Shown piece after piece: positions 49,144 to 63,034 of a stretch of DNA of 64,000 nucleotides. Positions within the stretch are counted from its first letter, which is position 1. Each line of letters starts with the position of its first letter. Made by a program: the position numbers and the translations under genes. The notes beneath the pieces are model-generated. The model saw only the letters and a program-made list of their open reading frames with translations, had not been told where the DNA came from and did not search any database. The stretch is from Anniella stebbinsi (Eukaryota; Chordata; Lepidosauria; Squamata; Anniellidae): positions 353,424,154 through 353,488,153 of the forward strand of contig JARDYH010000001.1 in assembly GCA_029215795.1 (NCBI GenBank), in the 5' to 3' direction.

Positions 49144-49652
49144 CTGCATTTGGACATCACAATACTCAATGGTTGGTTAACAGTCAACTCCACAGTTGAT
49201 TATCAAGGGGATACTCCCCACACAACGTGATTATAATCAGCTGTGGTGTGGATTAAGGTCAGCGTCGAGTTGATTATTATCCCCCCTCTCTCCTACCCTC
49301 AGTCCTCCCATCAGCCATTGAGAGTTCTGCTTACTGGACTAGAGCAGTTGCCACTGCTTTGGTCACTCGTGCCAGGGGACTCTATAGTCATGAAAAATAA
49401 CCAACTGTGTGCGACGAAATAGTCAAGAAGTGCCCTACACATGACATGATAACCAGCGGTTGTTCAAATAATCAATTCTGCACAGTGTTGGTTGTTTGCA
49501 TTGGTTATTTTAGCTGAATAACCAACCGTGGTGTGCAAAAGTCCTGACAGACAACATAATAACCCCCCCATTGACTATTTAACCCCCCACTGACTATTTA
49601 ACCCACTGTTGACTATTTAACCCACCGTTGGTTGTCATGTCATCTGAATCCA
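49144..49652 (-). mobile_element. MITE family D, long copy, inverted
   Basis: Ends 'tgcatttggacatcacaata' and 'ggttgtcatgtcatctgaat'. The order of internal blocks is reversed relative to 43337-43857. A local triplication of 'gactatttaaccc' lies at about 49,573-49,622. Confidence 0.83.
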
Positions 49653-50080
49653 GTCTGTGAGTACTATTTCTATGGAAAGAGTTTAGAGAGAGATGTTTTT
49701 CTCCCTCACATAATACTAGAGCACCCACTGAAGCTGATCAAGACTGAGAAAAATATGGATTTCTACACACACACATACACAGCATTCAGTTGTGAAACTC
49801 ACTGCAACGTGGTATAGTGATGGGCCACCAGCTTCTATAGCTGTTTTTTTTAAGGATTAGGTAAATTAATGACAAATAAATGGAACCTCTGTGTTCAGAG
49901 GCAATGTATCTCTGAACACCAGATATTGGAGATAAAAAACAACAACAGAATGCTGGAATATATTTTCATAATTTCCCCTCGTTTCAAATGTTCAGATGGT
50001 AAGTGCTGTTGTGTGTGTTGCCAAAATGACACCACCTACAAGAGAAGTGTAGGCTTGGGAGGGACTCTGAAGTTTGCAGG
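49653..50080. other. Unassigned intron 1 sequence
   Basis: No feature recognised. Confidence 0.4.
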
Positions 50081-50460
50081 AATAATAATAATAATAATAA
50101 TAATAATTTAGTTTTAAGGAAAATGAACCATAAACTGAAGTATGTTGAAGATACTGTGGACAGACTGAATAACAAATGAGGACATACTATGTTCGGTAAA
50201 CAAACAGAATTAATAAATACCATCAAAAGAAGAAAATTGCAATATCTTGGTCATATTATTCGAGGGGGGAAATACACCGTACGCCAAGTTATTATACAAG
50301 GGAAAATTGGAGGAAAAAGATCAGTGGGAAGATGATGAACGTCATGGCTGAAGAACTTGAGGGAATGTTATAGCTGTACTTCTATACAATGATGTAGAGC
50401 AGTGGTATAAAGAACAAAAAATAGCTGAAATGATAGCTAACCTCTGATAGGAGAAGGCAC
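50081..50460 (+). mobile_element. LINE ORF remnant, R4/RTE-like, after (AAT)n
   Basis: After an (AAT)n run (50081-50107), frame pieces read LGHIIRGG-like, VIIQGKIGGKRSVG and SWLKNLRECYSCTSIQ, then KIAEMIANL. These resemble the C-terminal tail found in R4/Dong- or RTE-type LINE proteins. Frameshifts make it non-functional. The clade is uncertain. Confidence 0.5.
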
Positions 50461-50785
50461 CTGAAGAAGAAGGACAACCTTAAGGAAGGCTTACGGCACC
50501 TCCAAAACAGCCCAATGAGAACTGAGAGTGTTCAGTGGCCAAGGAATACCAATTTATTTGTGAGGTAGGGATGGAAAAGGAACTAGAACAGATTGGGTCT
50601 CTGTATGCAACATGTTTTGTTGTAGCTCCCCAATTGTGCCCAGCTAAACACCATTTTCATTGCATGCATTATATACTGATATGGTTAAAATATTAGCAGA
50701 GACCGTGGAGATTATTGTTTGGTGTTTGCATATAGTACTACATTTTCTAGGTGAAAACTGATAGCGATAGCACTAGAATAAGGGG
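50461..50785. other. Unassigned intron 1 sequence
   Basis: No feature recognised. Confidence 0.4.
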
Positions 50786-50832
50786 AAGCTTCGGCTATGG
50801 GGCAGTATACAAATGTAATAAATAAATAAATA
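50786..50832 (+). mobile_element. L2 3' tail, very short
   Basis: 'gaagcttcggctatggggca' and 'gtatacaaatgtaataaata', with an (AAAT)n end. Confidence 0.75.
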
Positions 50833-50880
50833 ACAGCAATTTTCAAAGAAATTTTACCAAAGTTGCCAAGCTGTATAATA

Positions 50881-51235
50881 GGCCCCCTCCACAAGGATGC
50901 GCTTTTGCGCCCGGTTCCGCGATTATGCGCATTATCGCGGAGGCGCTTTTACTCCTAATCCCTCTGCACCGGAGGCGGCGAGAGGCGGCGAAGCGCATTA
51001 ATTGATGTCCAAAAAGCGCTTTACAAGCAGTTAATGCGCATAATCGCTTGTTCACACGGCGAAAATGCGCTTTAACGGCTGGAGCAAAATAAAAGTCGCT
51101 ATTTAACGCGCGTTCGAAAATGCGCATTATCGGGGAGATAACGCGCCTGTACGCCCGTTTTGCGCTCCGTGCTTGTGGAGGTAAATTTTTTAATGAGCCT
51201 TCAAGGCTCATTAAACATCTCGTGTGGAGGAGGCC
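50881..51235. mobile_element. CpG-dense foldback element H
   Basis: Inverted ends 'ggccccctccacaag' and 'cgtgtggaggaggcc'. By hand count it has about 36 CpG in 355 bp. The word TGCGCATTATCG or a one-base variant occurs at about 50926, 51034 and 51120, among many other GCGC words. A hairpin 'aatgagccttcaaggctcat' lies near the right end. The 138-codon minus-strand frame across it is compositional. Confidence 0.7.
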
Positions 51236-51293
51236 ATAGATAAACAAAACAGGTTTCAATTAGAGCAAGCCCGTCTCTTGTGCTCTCTAAACC

Positions 51294-51671
51294 TAAGGGT
51301 GTAGAACGAGGGAGGGGGGAGGATCACAGACTTACCTGCTTCCGCAATCCTCCCTTAGGGTCTAGATGACAGTGTGATGACCCGGGAGGAAAGGGACGTC
51401 GCGATCACCATTTTTTAAAAAGGAAGATGAGCCCCTGTTGTGCGGCACAAACGGTAAGGAACCCCCCCAAACTCTGCACCTACCAGGAATTGCTACCCCC
51501 CCCCCCCCATGGGCATGGAGCCACCCTGTATGGCTGCGTGCCTGTTTCAGCTCCCGGGACCATGGAAAAAACAGGATATCCCCGGTTTCCGTTATCCCGG
51601 GGTCGTCTTCGGTTGACCCCGGGATCCTAGGGATGACCCTGGGATAAATCCCTGGTGTAAACATGGCTTTT
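51294..51671. mobile_element. MITE family G, long copy
   Basis: It starts 'taagggtgtagaacgaggga' and ends 'cctggtgtaaacatggct'. Inside are 'gatgacccgggaggaaaggg' and 'ttgaccccgggatcctaggg'. Confidence 0.7.
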
Positions 51672-52565
51672 AATTCCAGATGCAGTAGTTCATTTCTTAA
51701 AGGGGGGAGGGAATATTGAGAACAGGATCATAGCTGCTTAAATAAATGGAGCATCTAACCAACCAAACAAACTTTTTACATTTCAGTGAAGCCTTTTTCC
51801 GATTCCTAATCATAGTATGTTCTCTTGGCTCTATGTTCATCCATGCAACGAAACTCTCTTGATTGATTTAAATTAGTAAAACCCTGTTAATGCTGTGGTT
51901 GGGGGATTTTTAGAATTTTTTTTTGGAAGGGCATTTTACATCATCTTGTCCTCAGCTGGCCCAGCTGTATGTTTTAAGTTCAGCCAACAATATGACTAAG
52001 AGCATCAAATTACAGTTGGTTAAAACAGATGTGATTCTTTGATTGGTTGTTCGTAAGCAAAGATGTTCCAAGCACTGCATGTATTTCTACTTTACTTTCC
52101 TATGTAAGATGATGGCTTTGCAGTTGTGAATGCTTGAATACAGTAATTTCCTCACTAGCACACACAAAAGCATTGGATTTAATGTTGTGTGTAAACTGTA
52201 GATTCTTGAGGATCTCTCCTTTAATTTCTTTCTTAACCCCCGCCCCCCATTTCTAGCTTTTTTTGCTAGTGAGAATGGGATTCAAAGTATGTTGGCAATC
52301 TCTAGTGAAACCTCCAAATATTTCTAATCAAATCTCAGTAGCATTTCTAGTATTCAGGGGACAAGATTCTGATTGCCCGCTCATCAAGAGTATCAGAAAC
52401 TGAATAAATGATTGAAAATAGGGAAATAGAAGCAAATTTGCATAATTTATACAGGTGGCAGAATTTCTGAACTTGGGGTGGTGGTAAGTGCATGTATGCA
52501 TCACTCTGGCTAAAAATGCTGGGTTTGAGAGTAGCACAGTCATCTTCTCTGGGTACTGCACTATT
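51672..52565. other. Unassigned intron 1 sequence
   Basis: No exon or repeat family recognised. Confidence 0.4.
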
Positions 52566-54080
52566 ACAGAATCATAGAGTAGTAGAGTTGGAAGGAGCCC
52601 ACAAGGCCATCGAGTCCAACCCCCTGTTCAATGCAGCAGGAATCTACCGTAAAGCATACCTGACAGATGGTTGTCCAGCTGCCTCTTGAAGTCCTCTAGT
52701 GTGGGAGAGCTCACAACCTCCCTAGGGAATTGGTTCTATTGTCGTACTGCTGTAACAGTCAAGAAGTTTTTCCTGATGTCCAGCCGGTATCTGGCGTCCT
52801 GTAACATGAGCCCATTATTCCGTGTACTGCATTCTGGGTTGATCGAGAAGAGATCCTGGCCCTCCTCTGTGTGACACCCTTTCAAGTATTTGAAGAGTGT
52901 TATCATGTCTTCCCTCAATCTTATCTTCTCCAGGCTAAACATGGCCAATTCCTTTAGTCTCTCTTCATAGGGTTTTGTTTCCATGCCTCTGATCATCCTC
53001 GTTTCCCTCCTCTGAACCCCCTCCAGCTTGTCTGCATCCTTCTTGAAGTATGGTACCCAGAACTGGATGCAATACTCAAGATGAGATCTAACCAGTGCTG
53101 AATAGAGGGGAACCAATAGCTCGTGCGATTTGGAAGCTATACTTCTATTAATGCAGCCCAAAATAGCATTTGCTTTTTTTCCCCAGCCACATCACACTGT
53201 TGGCTCATATTCTGCTTGTGATCGACAACAATTCCAAGATCCTTCGCGCTTGTAGTATTGCTGAACCAAGTATCCCTCATCTTGTAACTGGGCGTTTGGT
53301 TTCTTTTTCCTAGGTGTAGAACTTGGCATTTATTCCTATTAAATTTCATTCTGTGGTTTTCAGCCCAGAGCTCCAGCCTATCAAGATCACTTTGAAGTTT
53401 GTTTCTGTCTTCCAGGGCTATCCCACCCAATATTGTGTTATCTGCAAATTTGATAAGCAATCCATGCACCTCCTCATCCAAGTCATTAATAAAAACATTG
53501 AAGAGCACTGGGCCATGAACTGAGCCCTGCAGTACCCTGCTCGTTACCTCCCCCCCAGTTTGAGAAGGTACCATTGATAAACACTCTTTGAGTCCAATTC
53601 TGAAGCCAACTGTGGATCCACCTAAAAGTTGTTCCATCTAGCCCACTTTTAGCTAGTTTGCTGATCAGAATGTCATGGCGTACTTTGTTAAAAGCATTGC
53701 TGAAGTCAAGATATATTATGTCCGCAGCATCCCCACAGTCCACAAGGGCAGTTACCCAATCAAAATATGAAATCAGATTAGTCTGACAGGATTTATTCTT
53801 GATAAATCCATGCTGGCTCCTAGTAATCACTGCATTGTTCTCAAGATGCTTACATATTGACTTGTTTATAATCTGCTCCAAATATTTCCCAGGGATTGAT
53901 GTCAGACTAACTGGTCTATAGTTCCCAGGTTCCTCCTTTTTGACCTTTTTGAAGATAGGGACAACATTAGCCCTCCTCCAATTGTTCGGCACTTCACCCG
54001 TCTTCCATGATTTCACAAAGATAATAGGCAGTGTTCTGAGAGTTCTTCTGCCAGCTCCTTTATTACTTTATTATCCCCTA
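52566..54080 (-). mobile_element. CR1 LINE with reverse transcriptase, frameshifted
   Basis: On the minus strand, in order: SWKTGEVPNNWRRANVVPIF, GNYRPVSLTSIPGKYLEQII, SQHGFIKNKSCQTNLISYF, DIIYLDFSNAFNKVRHDIL, VLFNVFINDLDEEVHGLL, FADNTILGG at the catalytic box, then KCQVLHLGKRN and the C-terminus down to IRKNFLTVTAVRQ. The pieces lie in at least two shifted frames. The catalytic box reads FADN where FADD is expected. The 3' end at 52566 is the complement of an ATTCTATG-type terminus. It is a dead copy, 5'-truncated near 54.08 kb. Confidence 0.9.
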
Positions 54081-54306
54081 AGCCAGGCTTACAATCTAAG
54101 TTGCAGTGTTGGTACAGGATTCTCTTAAGCTCTTTTGTGTCTTCTACCTTTTCTTGTAACTTCTCTAGAGTTTCTGCTTTGAAGGAAAAATGAATGAGGT
54201 TCATGTACAAATCTACCATCTGAATTATATCCTGAGTCTGAATACGTTTGGATAATTCTGGATCAGTATGCACATTTCTGGGTATTGGAAGTGGGTATTG
54301 TCCCAT
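54013..54306 (-). other. Open frame with coiled-coil character next to CR1
   Basis: A 97-codon frame starts at an ATG in strong context (GCAGCCATGG on the minus strand) and reads MGQYPLPIPRNVHTDPELSK, then a charged helical part with AETLEKLQEKVEDTKELKRI. It runs into CR1-like VIKELAEELSE. The first 70 or so codons are not CR1 as I know it. It could be chance, an unusual CR1 linker or a captured transcript fragment. I do not recognise the protein. Confidence 0.3.
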
Positions 54307-55687
54307 GGCTGCAAGGATATTTTGTGGGCGCTAGCAATGATCAGACTATTTGTAGCAGAGAGTTCTGGAGCCCTCAGTTAAAGAGGTTTCAAGCACATGG
54401 TCTCTTAGGCATGATAGCTCTATACTGAAACCAATCACAGCAAACTATTGGATTGCCACATGATATGGAAACATCTCATTGAAGCTTCTTATATGGCAAA
54501 GCAATTATTGAGCCAGTTCCTCCCCATATGCTTCTGTTACGTTTTATTTCTTTATGGCTAGACAGATGGTGAACATTCTCTCATTCTGCTGTGTGCTTAA
54601 TTAATACCAACTTTTAGCTGTATTTGCAAAAAAAAAATGCAGTAGAAAAATAGGATAACTTAATACCCACATCTCTACTACTTTGCTTTTGCGTGCAGAA
54701 AATATTTTTTTCCTTGGAGGAAAAAAGGTGGGGTATAAATGTAATAAATAAATAAAATAATTTGATGAGCAATCAGCCATTCTGTGCATGCACTTTCAGT
54801 ATGCTAAAAGTATCCTTGTGAGAGGAGTAGAGATTATGGCACAGTGGAAATACTGTCATAGGTTCTTAAAATTCTGCAACATATTAAAATTTAATTTAAA
54901 AAAAATACTGACTGTACAGGGCAGCAACTTTAAACATTTCAAGCATCTTGGACGTTTAACTCTTACAACATTTAAGCAATAGCTTTGCTTATAATTAAGG
55001 AACTGATCTCTAAACATTCAAGGCACAGAGCTACATTTGACATATGAAGCAGCCTTCTACTGAAACAGACTATTTCATCCATGGGAAGAGCGATTTAATG
55101 GCCCCTAGACAGTGTCTGGAGGGCCATAGGATAGTTTGGATTCCTGGATCGGGACGGCGCTGCAACCTTGGACCCAGTAGTCTGAGCTCCCCAACTCCCC
55201 CTCCTTCCCATCGTAGCCGGTACAGAAAGAACAGCACTGACTGTCTCTCCATGGTTGCAAAGGCGACCTCAGAGAGAAGGGAACAGGGGAAGATCTGTGG
55301 GCAGGGAGGGGAGGGGAATGGGGAGGCTGGCTTAGAAGGAATCCTCCAGCCTCCTCCCTTTCTGCTCCACAGAGACCCAGCTAGATAGGTGAAAATGCAA
55401 AGCAGGAAGAGCATGGAGGTGAAGATCACCTCTACGTTCCTCCTGCTCTGCATAGGATAGCCATCAGACTCCAAATTCGGAGGCTGCAGCCTCCTGGTAG
55501 AATTGCACCCTTAGCCCAGTATTGTGTGCTGCCCCACCTCCACAAAGTTGGTTTAGTCCTGGGATGGGAGGGAACGTTCAGTTGGCATGTCTAGTTTGGC
55601 TTTTAGTGGACCAAAGCGGAGTTTCCTATTTTGGCTAATGGTACAGTGAACAGACACAACTGATGCAGGCTTCCCCTTTATCTGTAG
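54307..55687. other. Mostly unassigned, with a short SINE tail
   Basis: 54712-54760 is 'cttggaggaaaaaaggtggg' and 'gtataaatgtaataaataaa', a SINE/L2-type tail on the plus strand. The rest, including the GC-richer 55.1-55.5 kb part, was not recognised. Confidence 0.45.
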
Positions 55688-57984
<2,297 letters not shown>

Positions 57985-58220
57985 AAGTGCCAAGGTCCAG
58001 CATTCTGTTCACATAGTGGGCAAACAGTTGCCTGTGGGAAGCCCATAAGTAGGACATGGATGCAATTGCACGCTCTTACTCATGTTCCCAGGCAACTGGT
58101 GTACATGGGCATACTGGAGGTAGCATGTAGCCATCAGGAAGCCTTCTCCATAAATGTGTTTAATCACCTTGTAAATATATCCAACACTACACCCTGTGGT
58201 AGTGAATTCCATAGTTTAAG
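57985..58220 (-). mobile_element. CR1 3' fragment, decayed
   Basis: 'aaggtccagcattctgttca', 'ccatcaggaagccttctcca' and 'gtggtagtgaattccatagt' are the complement of a CR1 3' region. Confidence 0.65.
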
Positions 58221-59094
58221 GAGGGAACAGCGGGACCTTAGCACCTAATCCTGTATGGAAGCAAGAAAGGAACAGGCAGTCGGCAACAGAGCCCGGCAGG
58301 GAGCAAAAGAGAATGGACAGTGATGGGCCATTATTATTAAGAGTTCGGATGTGGTAGCTGGTCGAGTAACAACTGACCAGATTTCCTTAGGTTGGATAGG
58401 AAATGGTGATCGAATGGCAGAGCCAGCTTTGTGAAGGAGGACCTACTGAAGTTTGACAAGAGTCAGGAGGGATAGTTGAGGAGATGCGCAACTATGGTCC
58501 TTGACTAATCCTTCCCTACATATGTTTTCAGAAAGCAAGCAGGAAAAGATAATGTCAAATGACCTTCACTTCGTTTTTCGTTGAAGTGTCTGGCATCATG
58601 CCTGGGACATGGCGGATCTCTGCCAGCTGGGCTGTATTTGTCTGGTTGTACATCAGGAGTCTCCAGACATGTAGCTTTTAATTTGGAGAGGTCATTGTGA
58701 CACTCAGCATCGAGGAAGGCTGAATAGCAACACAAATCTATTCGAATTATTGCAAGTAGCAACAAGTCTTTAAGTGGACTGGATTCTTAGCCAGCAAATA
58801 CTTTGGCAAAATTGCATGTGTGGTGGAGGGTGGGATGATTTCATGCTTAGCATCCCTTTCACCCATTCTGTGTCATACTTGTAAAAATGGTCACTGAAAA
58901 ACAAACCCCAAGAGTGTAACGTCTGGTTCTTCAATTCTAATCGGGGAAGGAAAATCATCATTGAGTGGCTTGTGACTTTTCTCAAACTTGAACGATAGAG
59001 TAATATCTTTATTAGGAACAACCAAAATGTCTAGTAGTGAGCATGTTACTGAATTCTCTAGAATGCACTCTGGTAACATCCAAATTTGACTACT
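58221..59094. other. Intron 2, unassigned
   Basis: No feature recognised. Confidence 0.4.
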
Positions 59095-59862
59095 CCATTG
59101 AGTTGTCTATGGGGCTGCCTTTGACAACTTCTTGCAGACTTCTGTTGGTCAAAAGTACTGCTGCTAAGGGGTTGGCTACGATGGTCTGAAGAAAACATAT
59201 CTAACCAGTACTTAAGCTACTCCACTGGGTGCCAGTCCATTTCTAAGAACAATTCAAAGTGCTAGCGCTTATCTTTAAAGCAGTGTAAATGGCCTCATAT
59301 TTTTTAAAGCCCAATACAGCTTGGTACCCAAGTATCTGAAGGTCTGCCTACACCAACATGAACTTGCCCATACACTGAATTCATCTTTGGAGGCCCTTCT
59401 CTGGGTGCCCGATCTTCAGAGATAAGTACCTAATACACACCATTGGTGCACAGGGAGGGAGGGAGGGCGATCCCGGAAGTACCTAATACATACCATCGGC
59501 ACAGGGACCAGCCGGGGGCCATCCCAGGCAAAAAGCCTGGTGTGGAAAGAGCCTAGGTGAGGGCACCCATACAAAGGGTCTTCTTGGTTGTGACCCCTTG
59601 CCTATGGAATGCTCTCCCCAGGGAGACTCTCCTGCTGCCTGCCTTTGGTAAGTGGAAGCCTTTTTCATTTAAACACCGCTTGAACAGGTTTTAACCTTCT
59701 TTTACCTTCTTGCTATAGTTTAATTGTTCTACTGTCATTCGCCTATTTATGATATGCTGAATTTTATTGTTTACTTTGATTGTGTAATTATTGTTGTAAC
59801 GTGCCCTGAGAGCGATAACACTGAAGGGCAGGCTGTAAAATTTTACATAAATAAATACCATT
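59095..59862 (+). mobile_element. L2-type LINE 3' end, split by MITE G
   Basis: 'ggggctgcctttgacaactt' aligns with the VGLPLK region of L2 ORF2, and 'ctccactgggtgccagtcca' with the LHWLPV region. After the family G insertion it resumes 'gagggcacccatacaaaggg' and 'tgcctatggaatgctctccc', and ends 'tacataaataaatac'. Confidence 0.7.
59409..59556. mobile_element. MITE family G, short copy, nested in L2
   Basis: Two 'agtacctaatacaca'-type units and 'gggaccagccgggggccatc', ending 'ggtgtggaaagagcctagg'. It is younger than the L2 around it. Confidence 0.65.
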
Positions 59863-59967
59863 ATACTGTGCCAGGACTAGATTTGAAACAGATTTAGGTT
59901 GCACCAAACATCACTGGGAGGCCAGTCTCTCCTTGAAAATATAAAATTAGCAATTATTCCAACCTGC

Positions 59968-60196
59968 CTTAAGTGTTGGTTGGAGCACACACCTCCCCAC
60001 AGAGGCTGGAGATTGATCCAAATAACTTCTAGCTGAAGAAGAAGCATTCTGAGGAGCTTGAAAGCTTGCTTGCTACTTTGTGACATTTTAGTTGGTTCTA
60101 ATAAGATATTACTATACTGTTTATTTTTGAATTTATGGACCAAGATGGCTGTCTGCAATTTTTCTCTTTCCTCCAAAGAGGAAACTGCAGCCTTAT
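59968..60196. repeat. Dispersed repeat O, copy 1
   Basis: It shares 'gctagctgaagaagaa'-type, 'gcttgcttgctactt' and 'atttatggaccaa' blocks, in order, with copy 2 at 60970-61205. Family not identified. Confidence 0.6.
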
Positions 60197-60207
60197 ATGA
60201 TAGAAAG

Positions 60208-60305
60208 GATGGGAAACTTGTGTCCTTCCAACTTTCATCAGCCCCACCCAGCATGGCCCATTATCAGGAATGGTGGGAGGTATAGTCCAGCAGCATCTGG
60301 AGGGC
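60208..60305. mobile_element. MITE family B
   Basis: 'tcagccccacccagcatggc' and 'agtccagcagcatctggagg' form loop and right arm. The left arm is decayed. Confidence 0.65.
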
Positions 60306-60310
60306 CATAA

Positions 60311-60434
60311 GCCACACTACTGCTTTATAGCGGTATTGAAGTGCACTGACAACTGTTGGGGCCCATTGACACACACCATATACCACTTTCATACTGCTTT
60401 CATAGTGCTATATCCTTCTTGGTGTGGATTAGAC
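60311..60434. mobile_element. MITE family I, copy 2
   Basis: 'gtgcactgacaactgttggg' and 'tagtgctatatccttcttgg', ending 'tgtggattagacc'. Reverse orientation relative to the left half of the 34134 copy. Confidence 0.7.
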
Positions 60435-60892
60435 CACTGTTTCCTTCAGATCGATCCCTTGCTAAGCATTTATTCATCTTGCTGCATTGTAACAACACTT
60501 TGGGAATTAAGTGGAAGCATATTGTGTACAGTGCTTAGATAATTGCGCTGAAGTTGTAGAGCTGAAGTTCTGAAATGCTTTGAAGATGAATAGAGTTTGA
60601 GGGATGGGTGGGAATGAATGATCTTGGCTTTATCTTTGTAAATTCAAGTGTTAAAACTGACATCTGCTTCATGCATTTTAGCTTTTGTGGTTTGGAAGAA
60701 TATTTCCCATATTTAATTTTCTGCCTTTTTAAAAAAAAGATTTTTCACATAAAATGATTTCACATTTTCGAGAAGCTATTAAATATTATTTTAAGTGAGA
60801 TGGGATACTTTTTTTCTCATGGTCTACATAGGGCACATTCAAGCACCTCTAACTTAGTGGTCAGTTTCATGATCCTTCTACTCTCGCAAGTT
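60435..60892. other. Intron 2, unassigned
   Basis: AT-rich, with nothing recognised. Confidence 0.4.
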
Positions 60893-60965
60893 AGAAGAGC
60901 CATAGCTCAGTAATAAACCATATACTTTTGATGCGGAATGTGCCAGGTTCAATCTCTAGAACATC
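60893..60965 (+). mobile_element. SINE family K head
   Basis: 'gagccatagctcagtaataa' and 'gtgccaggttcaatctctag' are the tRNA-like head. A possible remote tail lies at 61480-61566 ('gctgggaatgggaaatattc'). Confidence 0.55.
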
Positions 60966-60969
60966 CTCC

Positions 60970-61205
60970 CTCAATGCGGTGCCCTCCAGTGTTGATTGGA
61001 ACACACGGCTCCCCACTGAGGCTAGAAACAGACCAGAATAACTGCTAGCTGAAGAAGAATTCTGAGGGTCTCAAAAGCTTGCTTGCTACTTCTTGATAGT
61101 TTAATTTGTTATAATAACGTATTACTGTACTGTTGCTTTTTGCATTTATGGACCAATATGGTTATCTGCAATTTTTATGTTTCCTCCAAAGAGTAACTAC
61201 AGCCT
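60970..61205. repeat. Dispersed repeat O, copy 2
   Basis: Direct repeat of 59968-60196, about 1 kb apart, with frequent substitutions and small indels. Confidence 0.6.
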
Positions 61206-61212
61206 TCTACTA

Positions 61213-61310
61213 TAGCAGGGGTGGAAAACCAAGGCTCTCAAGATGTTGATGAATTTCCATCTCCCATCAGCACCAGCCAGCATGGCCAATTATCAAGGAT
61301 GCTGGGAGTT
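61213..61310. mobile_element. MITE family B
   Basis: 'agcaccagccagcatggcca' with 'gatgctgggagttgtcaggg'. The outer arms are decayed. Confidence 0.6.
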
Positions 61311-61572
61311 GTCAGGGAAGGCTGCCTTAGCATCTTCTGCCAGAAGGGTATTGGGTGTGACCTTGGAGAGCTGTTTGTCAGTCACAGTAGACAACGTCTA
61401 GGCTGGATTAACAAATGTTTTGACACATATAAAAAGCAGCTTCATAAGGTTGTTGCTTGGTAGTAGAGCACAAGATCCTAAGCAACTCCTGGCATCTCTA
61501 GTTAAAGATCAGGTAGCTGGGAATGGGAAATATTCCTATCTGAAACACTGGAGAGCCACCTGCTGCCGGATA

Positions 61573-61737
61573 CAAAAGAAGGCAGGGCTCCTGCAGCTTT
61601 CACTGATGTGATGAAGAGGGAATTTCACCAGGTGCTGCATGCATAAAAATGACTCCTGCTGAAATCCCCCTTTCTATACAACTGTTAAAGATACAGGAAT
61701 TTTGTCCTCCTTTCCATATGGTCTCCTTAACCGGAGC
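61573..61737. mobile_element. MITE family C, half copy
   Basis: 'acaaaagaaggcagggctcc', 'tgatgaagagggaatttcac' and 'tctatacaactgttaaagat' follow the right half of family C, ending 'ccatatggtctcctta'. Confidence 0.75.
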
Positions 61738-62348
<611 letters not shown>

Positions 62349-62524
62349 TAGGAGTCTTAAATTCGTGTTCTTTTGGGGGAGGGGCAGACAGGCTCTATTC
62401 TCTCTGTTGCTTTCTTGTAGATGTTAAGATAGACCCAACAGTAGCACATGCTCTAAATTCTTTCTTATGCTCAGGTTGTATCTTGGGTTTTGCAGTGCAA
62501 TAAAGGCAAAGGGCTGGATCTAGA

Positions 62525-62665
62525 CTAAGTGCACAATCCTATACATGTTTAGTCAGAAAAAAGTTCTATGACTCCCAGTGTGACCCAGGCAGCCATGGCT
62601 GGCCAGGAAATGTTGGGAGTTGTAGGACTTTTTTCTGTCCCAACATGCATAGGATTGCACACTAA
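62525..62665. mobile_element. MITE family A, full foldback
   Basis: 'aaaaagttctatgactccca' faces 'tgggagttgtaggacttttt', with outer ends 'gcacaatcctatacatgttt' and 'catgcataggattgcac'. Confidence 0.88.
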
Positions 62666-62679
62666 GTTAGTTCAACTTA

Positions 62680-62815
62680 GTTAATAATAATAATAATAAT
62701 AATAATTTATTTATTTATTACCCGCCTCTCTCTCTGGATCGAGGCGGGGAACAACATCAAATATAAAATACATAAAACTGATTAAAAACACATAAAACTA
62801 ATACATTATTAAAAT
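62680..62815 (-). mobile_element. LINE 3' tail fragment
   Basis: (AAT)n and (TTTA)n followed by 'acccgcctctctctctggat' and 'cgaggcggggaacaacatca', the complement of a LINE/SINE 3' hairpin of a different subfamily from the main L2. Confidence 0.6.
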
Positions 62816-63034
62816 ACCAATAGGTGGGACTTATGTCATGACTAATTGTCCCATTGATTTCAGTGGGAACTAAGTTTTACTAACTTAGTCTGGGTCCAAC
62901 CCATAATCTTTAGTGTGCCTTCTTCTGTTGATAATCTAATCTGATAGATTTTTCCCCCTATAGTAACATCATTCTGGATCCTAGAATTTAGTTTGCATGG
63001 GGGCACGGGGAGGTCTCTTTATTCTTTAACCATG

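Larger units (their letters stand above)
41845..55687 (+). other. HHIPL1: HHIPL1 intron 1
   Basis: A 13.8-kb intron with a GTGAGC donor and a TAG acceptor at 55,685-55,687. It is filled largely by the SINEs, MITEs, CR1 pieces and LTR listed separately. Confidence 0.9.

Noticed and set aside
50843..51259. 138-codon minus-strand frame across element H
   Set aside because: The frame spans the transposon borders, and the peptide reflects repeated GCGC words.
55044..55474. 114 and 134 aa frames on opposite strands before HHIPL1 exon 2
   Set aside because: Neither has a recognisable domain. GC-rich composition explains the open frames on both strands.
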